64,000 nt of DNA from Oscillospiraceae bacterium (GTDB lineage: Bacteria > Bacillota > Clostridia > Oscillospirales > Oscillospiraceae): the NCBI GenBank assembly GCA_015067615.1, contig SVMD01000010.1, positions 1 to 64,000 on the forward strand. The letters run 5' to 3'. Made by a program: the position numbers and the translations under genes. This document shows positions 8,820 through 16,044 of the stretch, in pieces. The notes below the pieces were generated by a model. It was not told where the DNA came from and did not search any database. It saw only the letters and a list, made by a program, of their open reading frames with translations. Each line of letters starts with the position of its first letter. Position 1 is the first letter of the stretch.

Positions 8820-9004
8820 GATAAATTATTGTTTACAAGAGCTTCCCCCCGGGGGGAAGCTGGCACCGCGTAAGCGGTGACTGATGAGGGGACTCACCTG
8901 ATTGAACGGTAATCTTCCGAAAAACCGTACTGCGGTCCCCTCATCCGGCCCTTTGGGCCACCTTCCCCCCAGGGGGAAGGTATTAAGCTAAACGATAATT
9001 TATC
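8820..9004. repeat. TIR repeat copy 3 (class I)
   Basis: GATAAATTATTGTTTA ... TAAACGATAATTTATC, interior nearly the same as copy 2. The inverted match extends outward: TTGGGAG-GATAAATTA pairs with TAATTTATC-TTCCCAA. Confidence 0.92.
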
Positions 9005-9040
9005 TTCCCAACCGAATATTATCCCAAGGAGGAAATCCCT

Positions 9041-10978
9041 ATGGCATTTTTCAAGAAGAAGGCCCACATTGACGAGCCCATGGACTTGGAGTCCGTCATG
9101 AAGAAATTCGACCAGGAGTCCAACGTGCGCATCTGGGAGGGCAAGGCCCGGATCGCCGTGAATCTGGTTCTGGCATCCTTTTCCCTGTTCTGCATCTATG
9201 TGACACTGTTCACCAGCTGGCTGGAAGAGCACCGGCTCACCTCCTTTATGGCCTGGATCGTATTCATCGGCTTCCTGGTATTCCCCGCCAGAAAGGTTGG
9301 CCACAAGGTCAACCACATGCCCTGGTACGATATTTTAGCCATGGTCATCGGCACCTCGGCGTTCCTGTATTTCAACATCTTTGCCATGGACATCATCCAG
9401 CAGGGCACCCGGTTTGACTGGTACCAGATCATCATCGGCATTGTGGGCATTCTGGCCCTGGCAGAGGTCTGCCGCCGCAGCGTGGGTGTTCCCATTCTGA
9501 TCGTGGCCGCGTTCTTCATCGTCTATGCCCTGCTGTGGGGCCTTGCCAATCCCAGTCTCTGGGGCAAGCTGAACTACACCGTCCGCTACCTCTTCTATTC
9601 CAAAGAGGGTATCTTCTCCACCCCCGTCAATGTCTGCTCCAAGTTCATCGTGGTGTTCATCATCTTCGGTGCTTTCCTGGAGCGCACCGGCATCGCTGAT
9701 TTCTTCATCAACATCTCCAACGCCTTTGTGGGTGGCTTCTCCGGCGGTCCCGCCAAGGTGGCCGTGGTGGCCAGCGCCATGGAAGGCATGGTCTCCGGCT
9801 CCTCCGTGGCCAACACCGTGGGCTCCGGCTCCGTGACCATCCCCCTGATGAAGAAGACCGGCTACAAGCCCGAATTTGCCGCCGCGGCGGAAGCTGCCGC
9901 CTCCACCGGTGGACAGATCATGCCCCCCATCATGGGCGCCGCCGCTTTCCTGATGGCAGACTACGTCCAGCTGCCCTACGGTCAGATCGCTCTGAAGGCC
10001 ATTCTGCCCGCCGTTCTCTACTTCGCCGGTATCTTCGTGGCTGTCCACTTAGAGGCTAAGAAGATGGGCCTGCGGGGCCTGACCAAAGAGGAGCTGCCTC
10101 AGATCAAGCCCCTTCTGAAGAAGGTCTACCTGCTCTTCCCTCTGGTTCTGCTGATCTACCTGGTGGGCACCAGCACCAAGAGCATCCAGTATGCCGCCGC
10201 TCTGGCCATCCTGGCTGCCATCTTCGTGTCCATGTTCTCCAAGGAGACCCGGGTGACCCCCAAGCGTCTGCTGGAGGCTCTGGCTGCCGGTGGTCAGGGC
10301 ACTATCACCGTGGCCGCCGCCTGCGGCGTGGCCGGCATCATCGCCGGCACCATCACCATGACCGGTCTTGCCAACATGCTGATCAACGGTATTGTGGCAC
10401 TGGCAGGCAACCATGTGATCATCGCCCTGTTCCTGACCATGCTGTGCTGCATCGTGCTGGGCATGGGCGTGCCCACCACCGCCAACTACTGCATCATGGC
10501 CGCAACCTGCGCCCCCATTCTGATCCGGATGGGCGTCCCTGCCGTGGCTGCCCACTTCTTCGTGTTCTACTTCGGCATCGTGGCCGACCTGACACCTCCC
10601 GTGGCTCTGGCCGCCTACGCAGGCGCTGCCATCGCCCAGTCCAACCCCATGAAGACCGCCCTGACTGCCACCAAGCTGGCCATCGGCGCCTTCATAGTCC
10701 CCTACGTCTTTGCCCTGAACCCCGCTATGCTCTTTGTGGACACCAATGCCTTTGAAGTCATCACCATCTGCATCACCTCCTTCATCGGCATCTGTGCCAT
10801 CTCCGCCGCCCTGGAGGGCTACCTGCTGAAGCACATGAGCTGGCCTGAGCGGATCATGAGCGCCGCAGGCGGCCTGCTGCTGATCTACCCCGGCCTGGTC
10901 ACCGATTCCATAGGTCTGGCTCTGGTGGCCGTGGTGGTGGCCATGCAGGTTATCGGCAAAAAGAAAGCCGCTGTCTGA
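9041..10978 (+). CDS. TRAP transporter fused permease (4TM-12TM)
   Basis: 645 aa membrane protein joining the small DctQ-like (about 45-170) and large DctM-like (about 180-640) subunits, as is usual for TAXI systems. Many hydrophobic helices; DctM-type motif VSGSSVANTVGSGSVTIPLM and GGQIMPPIMGAAAF; late motif LGMGVPTTANYC. It works with the binding protein at 7792 to import an organic acid with Na+ or H+ (family knowledge). Start supported by AAGGAGG. A repeat and a terminator lie between the two genes, so it may rely on read-through or a promoter in the repeat. Confidence 0.93.
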   Translation: MAFFKKKAHIDEPMDLESVMKKFDQESNVRIWEGKARIAVNLVLASFSLFCIYVTLFTSWLEEHRLTSFMAWIVFIGFLVFPARKVGHKVNHMPWYDILAMVIGTSAFLYFNIFAMDIIQQGTRFDWYQIIIGIVGILALAEVCRRSVGVPILIVAAFFIVYALLWGLANPSLWGKLNYTVRYLFYSKEGIFSTPVNVCSKFIVVFIIFGAFLERTGIADFFINISNAFVGGFSGGPAKVAVVASAMEGMVSGSSVANTVGSGSVTIPLMKKTGYKPEFAAAAEAAASTGGQIMPPIMGAAAFLMADYVQLPYGQIALKAILPAVLYFAGIFVAVHLEAKKMGLRGLTKEELPQIKPLLKKVYLLFPLVLLIYLVGTSTKSIQYAAALAILAAIFVSMFSKETRVTPKRLLEALAAGGQGTITVAAACGVAGIIAGTITMTGLANMLINGIVALAGNHVIIALFLTMLCCIVLGMGVPTTANYCIMAATCAPILIRMGVPAVAAHFFVFYFGIVADLTPPVALAAYAGAAIAQSNPMKTALTATKLAIGAFIVPYVFALNPAMLFVDTNAFEVITICITSFIGICAISAALEGYLLKHMSWPERIMSAAGGLLLIYPGLVTDSIGLALVAVVVAMQVIGKKKAAV

Positions 10979-10983
10979 TACCA

Positions 10984-11014
10984 AAAGCCGTCCCCACCCG
11001 GGGACGGCTTTCTT
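10984..11014 (+). terminator. TRAP permease terminator
   Basis: AAAGCCGTCCCC (10984-10995) / GGGGACGGCTTT (11000-11011), loop ACCC, then CTTC. Confidence 0.75.
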
Positions 11015-11017
11015 CAT

Positions 11018-11201
11018 ATAAATTATCGTTTAGCATAGCACCATTTCGTAGGGCGGGGTCATGACCCCGCCGATCAGGCGACGATACTGCTGTGCCAAAC
11101 CCGGTGCAAAATCCAGGATTTTAGCATACAGCCAGCTACGCAATTGAATCGGTGCCCCGGCGGGGTCATGACCCCGCCCTACAAAGATAAACCATGATTT
11201 A
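11018..11201. repeat. TIR repeat copy 4 (flat-arm class)
   Basis: ATAAATTATCGTTTA ... TAAACCATGATTTA. Inside, GTAGGGCGGGGTCATGACCC near one end is repeated in inverse near the other, each arm itself being a TCATGA palindrome. Confidence 0.9.
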
Positions 11202-11212
11202 CCTGCATACAG

Positions 11213-11245
11213 AAAAAATATCCCCGGTCTTTCGACCGGGGATAT
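11213..11245 (-). terminator. rpsB-tsf operon terminator
   Basis: ATATCCCCGGTC / GACCGGGGATAT (11218-11229 and 11234-11245), followed on the minus strand by TTTTTT. Confidence 0.9.
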
Positions 11246-11265
11246 GATTTACCGGAAAGTGGTAA

Positions 11266-12195
11266 TTACTTGGCAGCACCGGCGATCTGGGCAGCGACTT
11301 CAGCAGCGAAGTCGTCGACCTTCTTCTCGATGCCCTCACCCTTGGTGTAGTGGATAGCGTCCACGAAGGTGATCTTGCCGCCCAGCTTCTTGCCGGCGTC
11401 GGCAATGTAGCCGGCCACGTCGCCCTTGAACAGGTCGCCGCGGACGAACTCCTGCTGCAGCAGGCAGATTTCCTTGTAGAAGGCAGCCATCTTACCCTGA
11501 GCGATCTTCTCCTTGACCTGAGCGGGCTTGGAGGCCATCTTGGGATCGTTGTCCATCAGAGCGACCTGAACAGCCAGCTCCTTGGCAACCACATCAGCGG
11601 GAACCTGAGCCTTGTCCCAGTACTGAGCCTTCATAGCAGCGATCTGCATAGCCACGTTCTTGCCCACCTCGGTGGCATCAATGCCGCCCTCGACAGCCAG
11701 GTTGACCAGAACACCGTGGGAGCCGCCGGCGTGAACGTAGGCGACGGAGGTGTTGTCAGCGAAGCGGGAGAAACGGCGGATCTGCATGTTCTCGCCGATG
11801 GACATGACCAGCTCCTGCATCTTCTCGGTGACGGTCAGGCTGGTGCCGGGATAGGTGCAAGCCTTCAGAGCGTCCACATCAGCGGGAGCGTCCTTAGCGA
11901 TGATCTCACACAGGCTCTTGACCAGGCCCATGAAAGCATCGGTCTTGGAAGCGAAGTCGGTCTCGGCGTTAACCTCGATGACAACGCCAACACCGTCAAT
12001 AACGGTAGCGTAGGCAACGCCCTCAGCGGCGATGCGGTCAGCCTTCTTGGCGGCCTTTGCCAGGCCCTTCTCACGCAGCCAGTCGATGGCGGCGTCCATA
12101 TCACCGTCGGTAGCCTGGAGAGCCTTCTTGCAGTCCATCATGCCGACGTTGGTCATTTCGCGGAGCTTCTTAACGTCCTGTGCGGTAAATGCCAT
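11266..12195 (-). CDS. tsf: Elongation factor Ts
   Basis: 309 aa; nucleotide exchange factor for EF-Tu. The N-terminal UBA-like domain carries the family motif TNVGMMDCKKALQ (about 16-28); then the core with TDFASKTDAF and the C-terminal module. Length is normal. AGGAGG upstream of ATG at 12195. It follows rpsB by 43 bp in the usual rpsB-tsf operon. Confidence 0.98.
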   Translation of the reverse strand: MAFTAQDVKKLREMTNVGMMDCKKALQATDGDMDAAIDWLREKGLAKAAKKADRIAAEGVAYATVIDGVGVVIEVNAETDFASKTDAFMGLVKSLCEIIAKDAPADVDALKACTYPGTSLTVTEKMQELVMSIGENMQIRRFSRFADNTSVAYVHAGGSHGVLVNLAVEGGIDATEVGKNVAMQIAAMKAQYWDKAQVPADVVAKELAVQVALMDNDPKMASKPAQVKEKIAQGKMAAFYKEICLLQQEFVRGDLFKGDVAGYIADAGKKLGGKITFVDAIHYTKGEGIEKKVDDFAAEVAAQIAGAAK

Positions 12196-12238
12196 GTTCG
12201 TAATCCTCCTAAAGTAGTTATCTGTTGGTTAACTGAAA

Positions 12239-12958
12239 TTACTCAGCAGCGGCCTCGGTCTCAACACCGGCGTCCTCACCCTGACGGCCCTCGATGGCAG
12301 CGTTGGCCATGGCGGCGGCGATCAGACGGATGGCGCGGATAGCGTCGTCGTTGCCGGGGATGACGTAATCGATCTCATCGGGATCGCAGTTGGTGTCGAC
12401 GATAGCCACGATGGGGATGTTCAGCTTGCGGGCCTCAGCGATGGCGTTGCGCTCCTTGCGGGGGTCAACGATGAACAGAGCAGCGGGGATCTTCTTCATT
12501 TCCTTAACGCCGCCCAGGTACTTCTCCAGCTTCTCGATCTCGCCCTGGTGCTTGATGACTTCCTTCTTGGGCAGCATAGCGAAGGTGCCGTCCTCTTCCA
12601 TCTTGCGCAGCTGAGCCAGACGGTCGATACGGGTACGCATGGTGCGGAAGTTGGTCAGCATGCCGCCCAGCCAGCGGGCGTTGACATAGTAACCGCCGCA
12701 ACGGGCAGCCTCTTCCTTGATGGCATCCTGAGCCTGCTTCTTGGTGCCGACGAACAGGATGTTGCCGCCGTTGGCAGAGGTCTCACGGACGAAGTTGTAA
12801 GCCTCCTCCAGCTTCTTAACGGTCTTCTGCAGGTCAATGATGTAGATACCGTTACGCTCGGTGTAGATGTAGGGGGCCATTTTGGGGTTCCAGCGGCGGG
12901 TCTGGTGACCGAAGTGGACGCCAGCTTCCAGCAGCTGCTTCATAGATACGACAGCCAT
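12239..12958 (-). CDS. rpsB: 30S ribosomal protein S2
   Basis: 239 aa. S2 marks: [19 protein letters not shown] (about 8-26), [17 protein letters not shown], and [26 protein letters not shown] before the ATG at 12958. The acidic tail [13 protein letters not shown] is a common Firmicutes extension. First gene of the operon with tsf. Confidence 0.98.
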   Translation of the reverse strand: MAVVSMKQLLEAGVHFGHQTRRWNPKMAPYIYTERNGIYIIDLQKTVKKLEEAYNFVRETSANGGNILFVGTKKQAQDAIKEEAARCGGYYVNARWLGGMLTNFRTMRTRIDRLAQLRKMEEDGTFAMLPKKEVIKHQGEIEKLEKYLGGVKEMKKIPAALFIVDPRKERNAIAEARKLNIPIVAIVDTNCDPDEIDYVIPGNDDAIRAIRLIAAAMANAAIEGRQGEDAGVETEAAAE

Positions 12959-13085
12959 TTTTAAAATCTCCTTTTGTTTTGTCCTCCACCCCGATCATCT
13001 CGGTGGGCCCGCATCAATTCGATGCACACGGGCGGCCGATCACCGGGTGTGTGGTTTGTAATGTCATGGGCCTTTTTGCCCATGC
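12959..13085 (-). promoter_or_regulatory. rpsB mRNA leader with stem-loops
   Basis: About 127 nt lie between the predicted start of transcription and the rpsB ATG. On the minus strand CATGGGC-AAAAAG-GCCCATG forms a hairpin near the 5' end, and GGGCGGCC/ GATCGGCC and CACCGAGATGATCGGGGTG blocks can pair further on. S2 autoregulation through its leader is known in other bacteria; that this leader does so is inference. Confidence 0.5.
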
Positions 13086-13091
13086 CGAAAC

Positions 13092-13120
13092 ATTATACAT
13101 GATTGCAAGACAGATTGCAA
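13092..13120 (-). promoter_or_regulatory. rpsB-tsf promoter
   Basis: TTGCAA (13115-13120), 17 bp, TATAAT (13092-13097); TTGCAATC occurs twice around the -35. Confidence 0.75.
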
Positions 13121-13178
13121 GTATTATTTCCAAATTTTTCTGAGATAATTCAGAAAAATTCCGGAATGCGTTGGATGG

Positions 13179-13371
13179 TAAATTATCGTTTAGTGCTGGA
13201 ACGCCGTAAACACTTGGCTCCCCCTCTGGGGGAGCTGGCGCCGCTTTGGCGGCGACTGAGAGGGAAAAAGACGTTACGACACCCCCTCCGTCCCGGCTTC
13301 GCCGGGCCACCTCCCCCAAAGGTGGAGGCAAGGCGCCTTCGGCGCGTTGGTACGCTAACCGATAATTTATC
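13179..13371. repeat. TIR repeat copy 5 (class II)
   Basis: TAAATTATCGTTTA ... TAACCGATAATTTATC. Interior of class II: TTGGCTCCCCCT hairpin, GGCGCCGCTTTGGCGGCG, CCGGCTTCGCCGG and CCTTCGG stems. Ends 1 base before the ymxH stop codon. Confidence 0.9.
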
Positions 13372-13372
13372 T

Positions 13373-13651
13373 TCAAAGCAGTCCCTGTTTGGGTCTTGGG
13401 ACCCGGCAGTCCTCGGGCCGTGTGTCCACCAGCACGATATCCGGCCCCACCTTGCGGATGCAGTTCCAGGGGATATGGTAATCGCACTGGCGGCCAAAGA
13501 GGCCAAAAAATTTGCAGGGTCCCGGCACCACGATGGCGCAGATCTGCCCCTCGGGCACCTCCACCAGCACATCGGAGATGTAGCCCAACCGCTGTCCGTC
13601 TCCGATGCAGATCACTTCCTTGCACTGCAGTTGGGTAAATTTCATAGACAT
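13373..13651 (-). CDS. YlmC/YmxH family PRC-barrel protein
   Basis: 92 aa. Matches the small PRC-barrel family seen in endospore formers (MKFTQLQCKEVICIGDGQRL, then GYISDVLVEVPEGQI and the ending PWNCIRKVGPDIVLVD). Function is not established; often co-occurs with sporulation genes. ATG at 13651 is preferred (AGGAG 9 bases upstream); ATG at 13645 is a close alternative. The coding sequence is squeezed between repeats 5 and 6. Confidence 0.85.
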   Translation of the reverse strand: MSMKFTQLQCKEVICIGDGQRLGYISDVLVEVPEGQICAIVVPGPCKFFGLFGRQCDYHIPWNCIRKVGPDIVLVDTRPEDCRVPRPKQGLL

Positions 13652-13714
13652 ATCCCCCAGCTCCTCCCACACGGTTTTGGTCAAGGATATGCCGGTTCAG
13701 CGGGGGTTAGAACG

Positions 13715-13897
13715 TTAAATTATTGTCTACAAGAGCTTCCCCCCGGGGGGGAAGCTGGCACCGCGTAAGCGGTGACTGATGAGGGGACTACCCTGCGATG
13801 AATGAAAATGCAACGGTTTCCTTGCTGCTGTCCCCTCATCCGGCCCTTCGGGCCACCTTCCCCCCAGGGGGAAGGTATTACGCTAAACGATAATTTA
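13715..13897. repeat. TIR repeat copy 6 (class I)
   Basis: TTAAATTATTGTCTA ... TAAACGATAATTTA; class I interior with a different centre (CTGCGATGAATGAAAATGCA). It ends 1 base before the sigG stop. Confidence 0.9.
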
Positions 13898-13898
13898 C

Positions 13899-14678
13899 CT
13901 AAGAAACACTCACCGATTTCCGCATTGCCGCAATTGCGCCCTTTTCCAGCCGGGAGACCTGGGCCTGGGAGATGCCCAGATACCCCGCCACCTCCATCTG
14001 GGTCTTACCGTCATAGAACCGCAGGGACAGGATCTGCTTCTCCCGTTCCCCCAGCTGCCGAAAGGCGTTTCCCAGAGTGATATGCTCCATCCAGGCATTT
14101 TCCGTGTTTTTCGTATCCCGGACCTGGTCCATGACGGTGAGCGGGTCGCCGCCCTGGTCATACACCGGGTCATACAGGCTCACCGGGGCGCAGACCGCGT
14201 CCAGCGCCTGACTCACCTCCTCCCGGGGAATATCCAGTTCCTTTGCGATTTCCTCCAGGGTTGGCTCCCGGTCCATTTTGGCGGTCATGGATTCCTTACA
14301 CTGCAAAACCTTATAGGCCACATCCCGGATGGACCGGGAGACCCGGATGGCAGAGTTGTCCCGCAGGTAACGCCGGACCTCTCCCGCGATCATGGGCACA
14401 CCGTAGGTGGAAAAGCGCACATTCTTCGTGGGGTCAAAATTGGCAATGGCCTTGATCAGGCCGATGCAGCCCACCTGAAACAGGTCGTCGGGACTCTCTC
14501 CCCGCTTGTCGAAACGCTGGATGACGGAAAGCACCAGTCGCAGATTCCCCTCGATCAGTTCTTCCCGGGCCCGCTTGTCCCCCTCCTTGGCCCGGCGCAG
14601 AAGCGCATCCATCTCCACCTGGGTCAGAGTTTTCAGCTTTGCCGTGTTCACGCCGCAGATATCTACTTTTCCCTGCAT
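13899..14678 (-). CDS. sigG: RNA polymerase sporulation sigma factor SigG
   Basis: 259 aa. The N-terminus VDICGVNTAKLKTLT is the sigma-G hallmark. Region 2 has DDLFQVGCIGLIKA, region 3 follows, region 4 has LSLRFYDGKTQMEVAGYLG with an HTH SQAQVSRLEK. Sigma-G directs late forespore transcription. Start at 14678 has GGAGGAA 6 bases upstream; an open frame continues upstream without family similarity. In known operons sigG follows spoIIGA-sigE; here that pair is not adjacent. Evidence that the host lineage can sporulate, but not proof. Confidence 0.95.
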   Translation of the reverse strand: MQGKVDICGVNTAKLKTLTQVEMDALLRRAKEGDKRAREELIEGNLRLVLSVIQRFDKRGESPDDLFQVGCIGLIKAIANFDPTKNVRFSTYGVPMIAGEVRRYLRDNSAIRVSRSIRDVAYKVLQCKESMTAKMDREPTLEEIAKELDIPREEVSQALDAVCAPVSLYDPVYDQGGDPLTVMDQVRDTKNTENAWMEHITLGNAFRQLGEREKQILSLRFYDGKTQMEVAGYLGISQAQVSRLEKGAIAAMRKSVSVS

Positions 14679-14710
14679 GAAACTTCCTCCGTTGTCAATG
14701 GGATAGGAAA

Positions 14711-14738
14711 AGTATTTCCAGCAGGGCAAAAATGATAC
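14711..14738 (-). promoter_or_regulatory. Candidate sigma-F/G-type promoter of sigG
   Basis: GTATC (14734-14738) and GGAAATACT (14711-14719) with a 14 bp gap resemble the forespore consensus GYATA-15-GGNNANANT. No sigma-A promoter stands out closer to the gene. Motif match only. Confidence 0.4.
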
Positions 14739-14929
14739 ACTCATGATTTTTGGCGGTTTTTCACAAATATTTTTCGGCGCGGTTTTGCCCAGGACAGGAT
14801 TTGACAGCATTTTTCCATAAGAGTCCAACTTTTTCGGTCTATTTCGGGGATACAGTTCCGTAACAGAGCGGTGACGTAACACGTTTGTAACCGTTTCGTA
14901 ACCAGTTTTATGCAAACCGGTATGCACAC

Positions 14930-15037
14930 TTTTCCACAGCTGCCGCCATCACCGGACAAAGGCCAAATACCTGTTGAAAACTGCGAGTTTTCCACATTGT
15001 CCACAGCGTTTTCCACAGGGGTTTTCCACAGTCCACA
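14930..15037. other. DnaA-box cluster
   Basis: TTTTCCACA at 14930, 14988, 15009 and 15022, TTGTCCACA at 14997 and CAGTCCACA at 15029, all in the same direction and mostly 9-13 bp apart. Looser copies (TTTTTCACA near 14757, TTGTTCACA near 15169) flank them. T-rich stretches lie on the right side (15080-15125). No gene is supported in 14679-15190. Confidence 0.75.
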
Positions 15038-15190
15038 GCCGCTGTGAATATGCACTCTCGCTTTACATAATCCGATTCGACTTTCTTTTTCGTTTTTCCC
15101 ACTTTTTCGCCCTCCGTGTTTTTCACCACAGCGGTTTCTTTGTGCAAAAATTCAGGGCTTGACACAGTTTGTTCACAGATGACAATGCGG

Positions 15191-15370
15191 TAAATTATCG
15201 TTTAACGTAATACCTTCCCCCTGGGGGGAAGGTGGCCCGAAGGGCCGGATGAGGGGTCAGCAACAGAAAAACCGTAGCATTTCCAGTCATCGTAGGGTAG
15301 TCCCCTCATCAGTCACCGCTTGCGCGGTGCCAGCTTCCCCCCAGGGGGAAGCTCTTGTAAACGATAATTT
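15191..15370. repeat. TIR repeat copy 7 (class I, inverted)
   Basis: TAAATTATCGTTTA ... TAAACGATAATTT with the class I interior in the opposite orientation. Sits 51 bp upstream of the rpsT -35. Confidence 0.92.
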
Positions 15371-15421
15371 GCCACGCTTTCGGCCCCGAATAAAATGATT
15401 ACAAAAAAATAAAAATAGGGG

Positions 15422-15450
15422 TTGATTTTGCTTGCAAAAGGCGCTATAAT
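15422..15450 (+). promoter_or_regulatory. rpsT promoter
   Basis: TTGATT (15422-15427), 17 bp, TATAAT (15445-15450); leader of about 33 nt. Confidence 0.8.
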
Positions 15451-15489
15451 GTGTACCTGTATGAAAATAAAGGGAAAGGAGTGCCACCA

Positions 15490-15753
15490 ATGCCCAACAT
15501 TAAGTCTTCCAAGAAGGACGTTATCTCTTCCAAGATCGCTTACGAGAAGAACAAGGCTGACAAGTCTGAGCTGAAGACCAACCTGAAGAAGTTCGACGCC
15601 GCTCTGGTCGCCGGCGACAAGGCTGCCGCTGAGGCCGCTTACAAGGTTGCTGTCAAGTCTGTTGACCAGGCTGCCCTGAAGGGTCTTCTGCACAAGAACA
15701 ATGCTGCCCGCAAGAAGAGCAGCATGACCCTGAAGCTGAACAAGCTGGCCTGA
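15490..15753 (+). CDS. rpsT: 30S ribosomal protein S20
   Basis: 87 aa, lysine- and alanine-rich three-helix protein that binds 16S rRNA. Family marks MPNIKSSKKDV at the start and LLHKNNAARKKSSMTLKLNK at the end. ATG at 15490 with AAAGGAG 9 bases upstream; the upstream in-frame ATG at 15451 lies at the transcription start and is rejected. Monocistronic. Confidence 0.97.
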   Translation: MPNIKSSKKDVISSKIAYEKNKADKSELKTNLKKFDAALVAGDKAAAEAAYKVAVKSVDQAALKGLLHKNNAARKKSSMTLKLNKLA

Positions 15754-15768
15754 TTTCTCTGAAAATAT

Positions 15769-15801
15769 CTCCCTTCCGAGTCACTCGGCAGGGAGTTTTT
15801 T
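15769..15801 (+). terminator. rpsT terminator
   Basis: CTCCCTTCCGAG / CTCGGCAGGGAG (15769-15780, 15784-15795, one mismatch) followed by TTTTTTC. Confidence 0.85.
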
Positions 15802-15837
15802 CATTTTATGGTTCATTTTTAATAAATTATGTGCTAA

Positions 15838-16021
15838 GATAAATTATCGTTTAGCTGAGTTGTTGCGTGGGAGCCTTGGCCCCCTCTCTGAGGGGGCTGG
15901 CACCGCGTAAGCGGTGACTGGGGGAGTGTCCTATCGCTGAAACGACACTCCCTCCGCCCCTGCGGGGCACCTCCCTCAGAGAGGGAGGCAAGGCGTTGTT
16001 CCAACGTTAATCGATAATTTA
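15838..16021. repeat. TIR repeat copy 8 (class II variant)
   Basis: GATAAATTATCGTTTA ... TTAATCGATAATTTA. Interior pairs CCCCCTCTCTGAG with CTCAGAGAGGG. Ends 24 bp before the recG start, so any recG promoter must lie inside or before it. Confidence 0.9.
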
Positions 16022-16044
16022 AAGCAAAAAACCGAGGTGAAACC

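Noticed and set aside
8894..9316. Frames reading out of the TIR repeats (endings like FSLIPSPWGEGG)
   Set aside because: The same peptide appears from several repeat copies; it is translated hairpin sequence, not a gene.
14930..15037. Calling the DnaA-box cluster the chromosomal origin
   Set aside because: No dnaA, dnaN, rpmH or rnpA nearby and no skew data; kept as a cluster only.
14908..15165. 85-codon minus-strand frame over the DnaA boxes
   Set aside because: Its repeated Trp-Lys-Thr residues are just translated DnaA boxes; no ribosome site.
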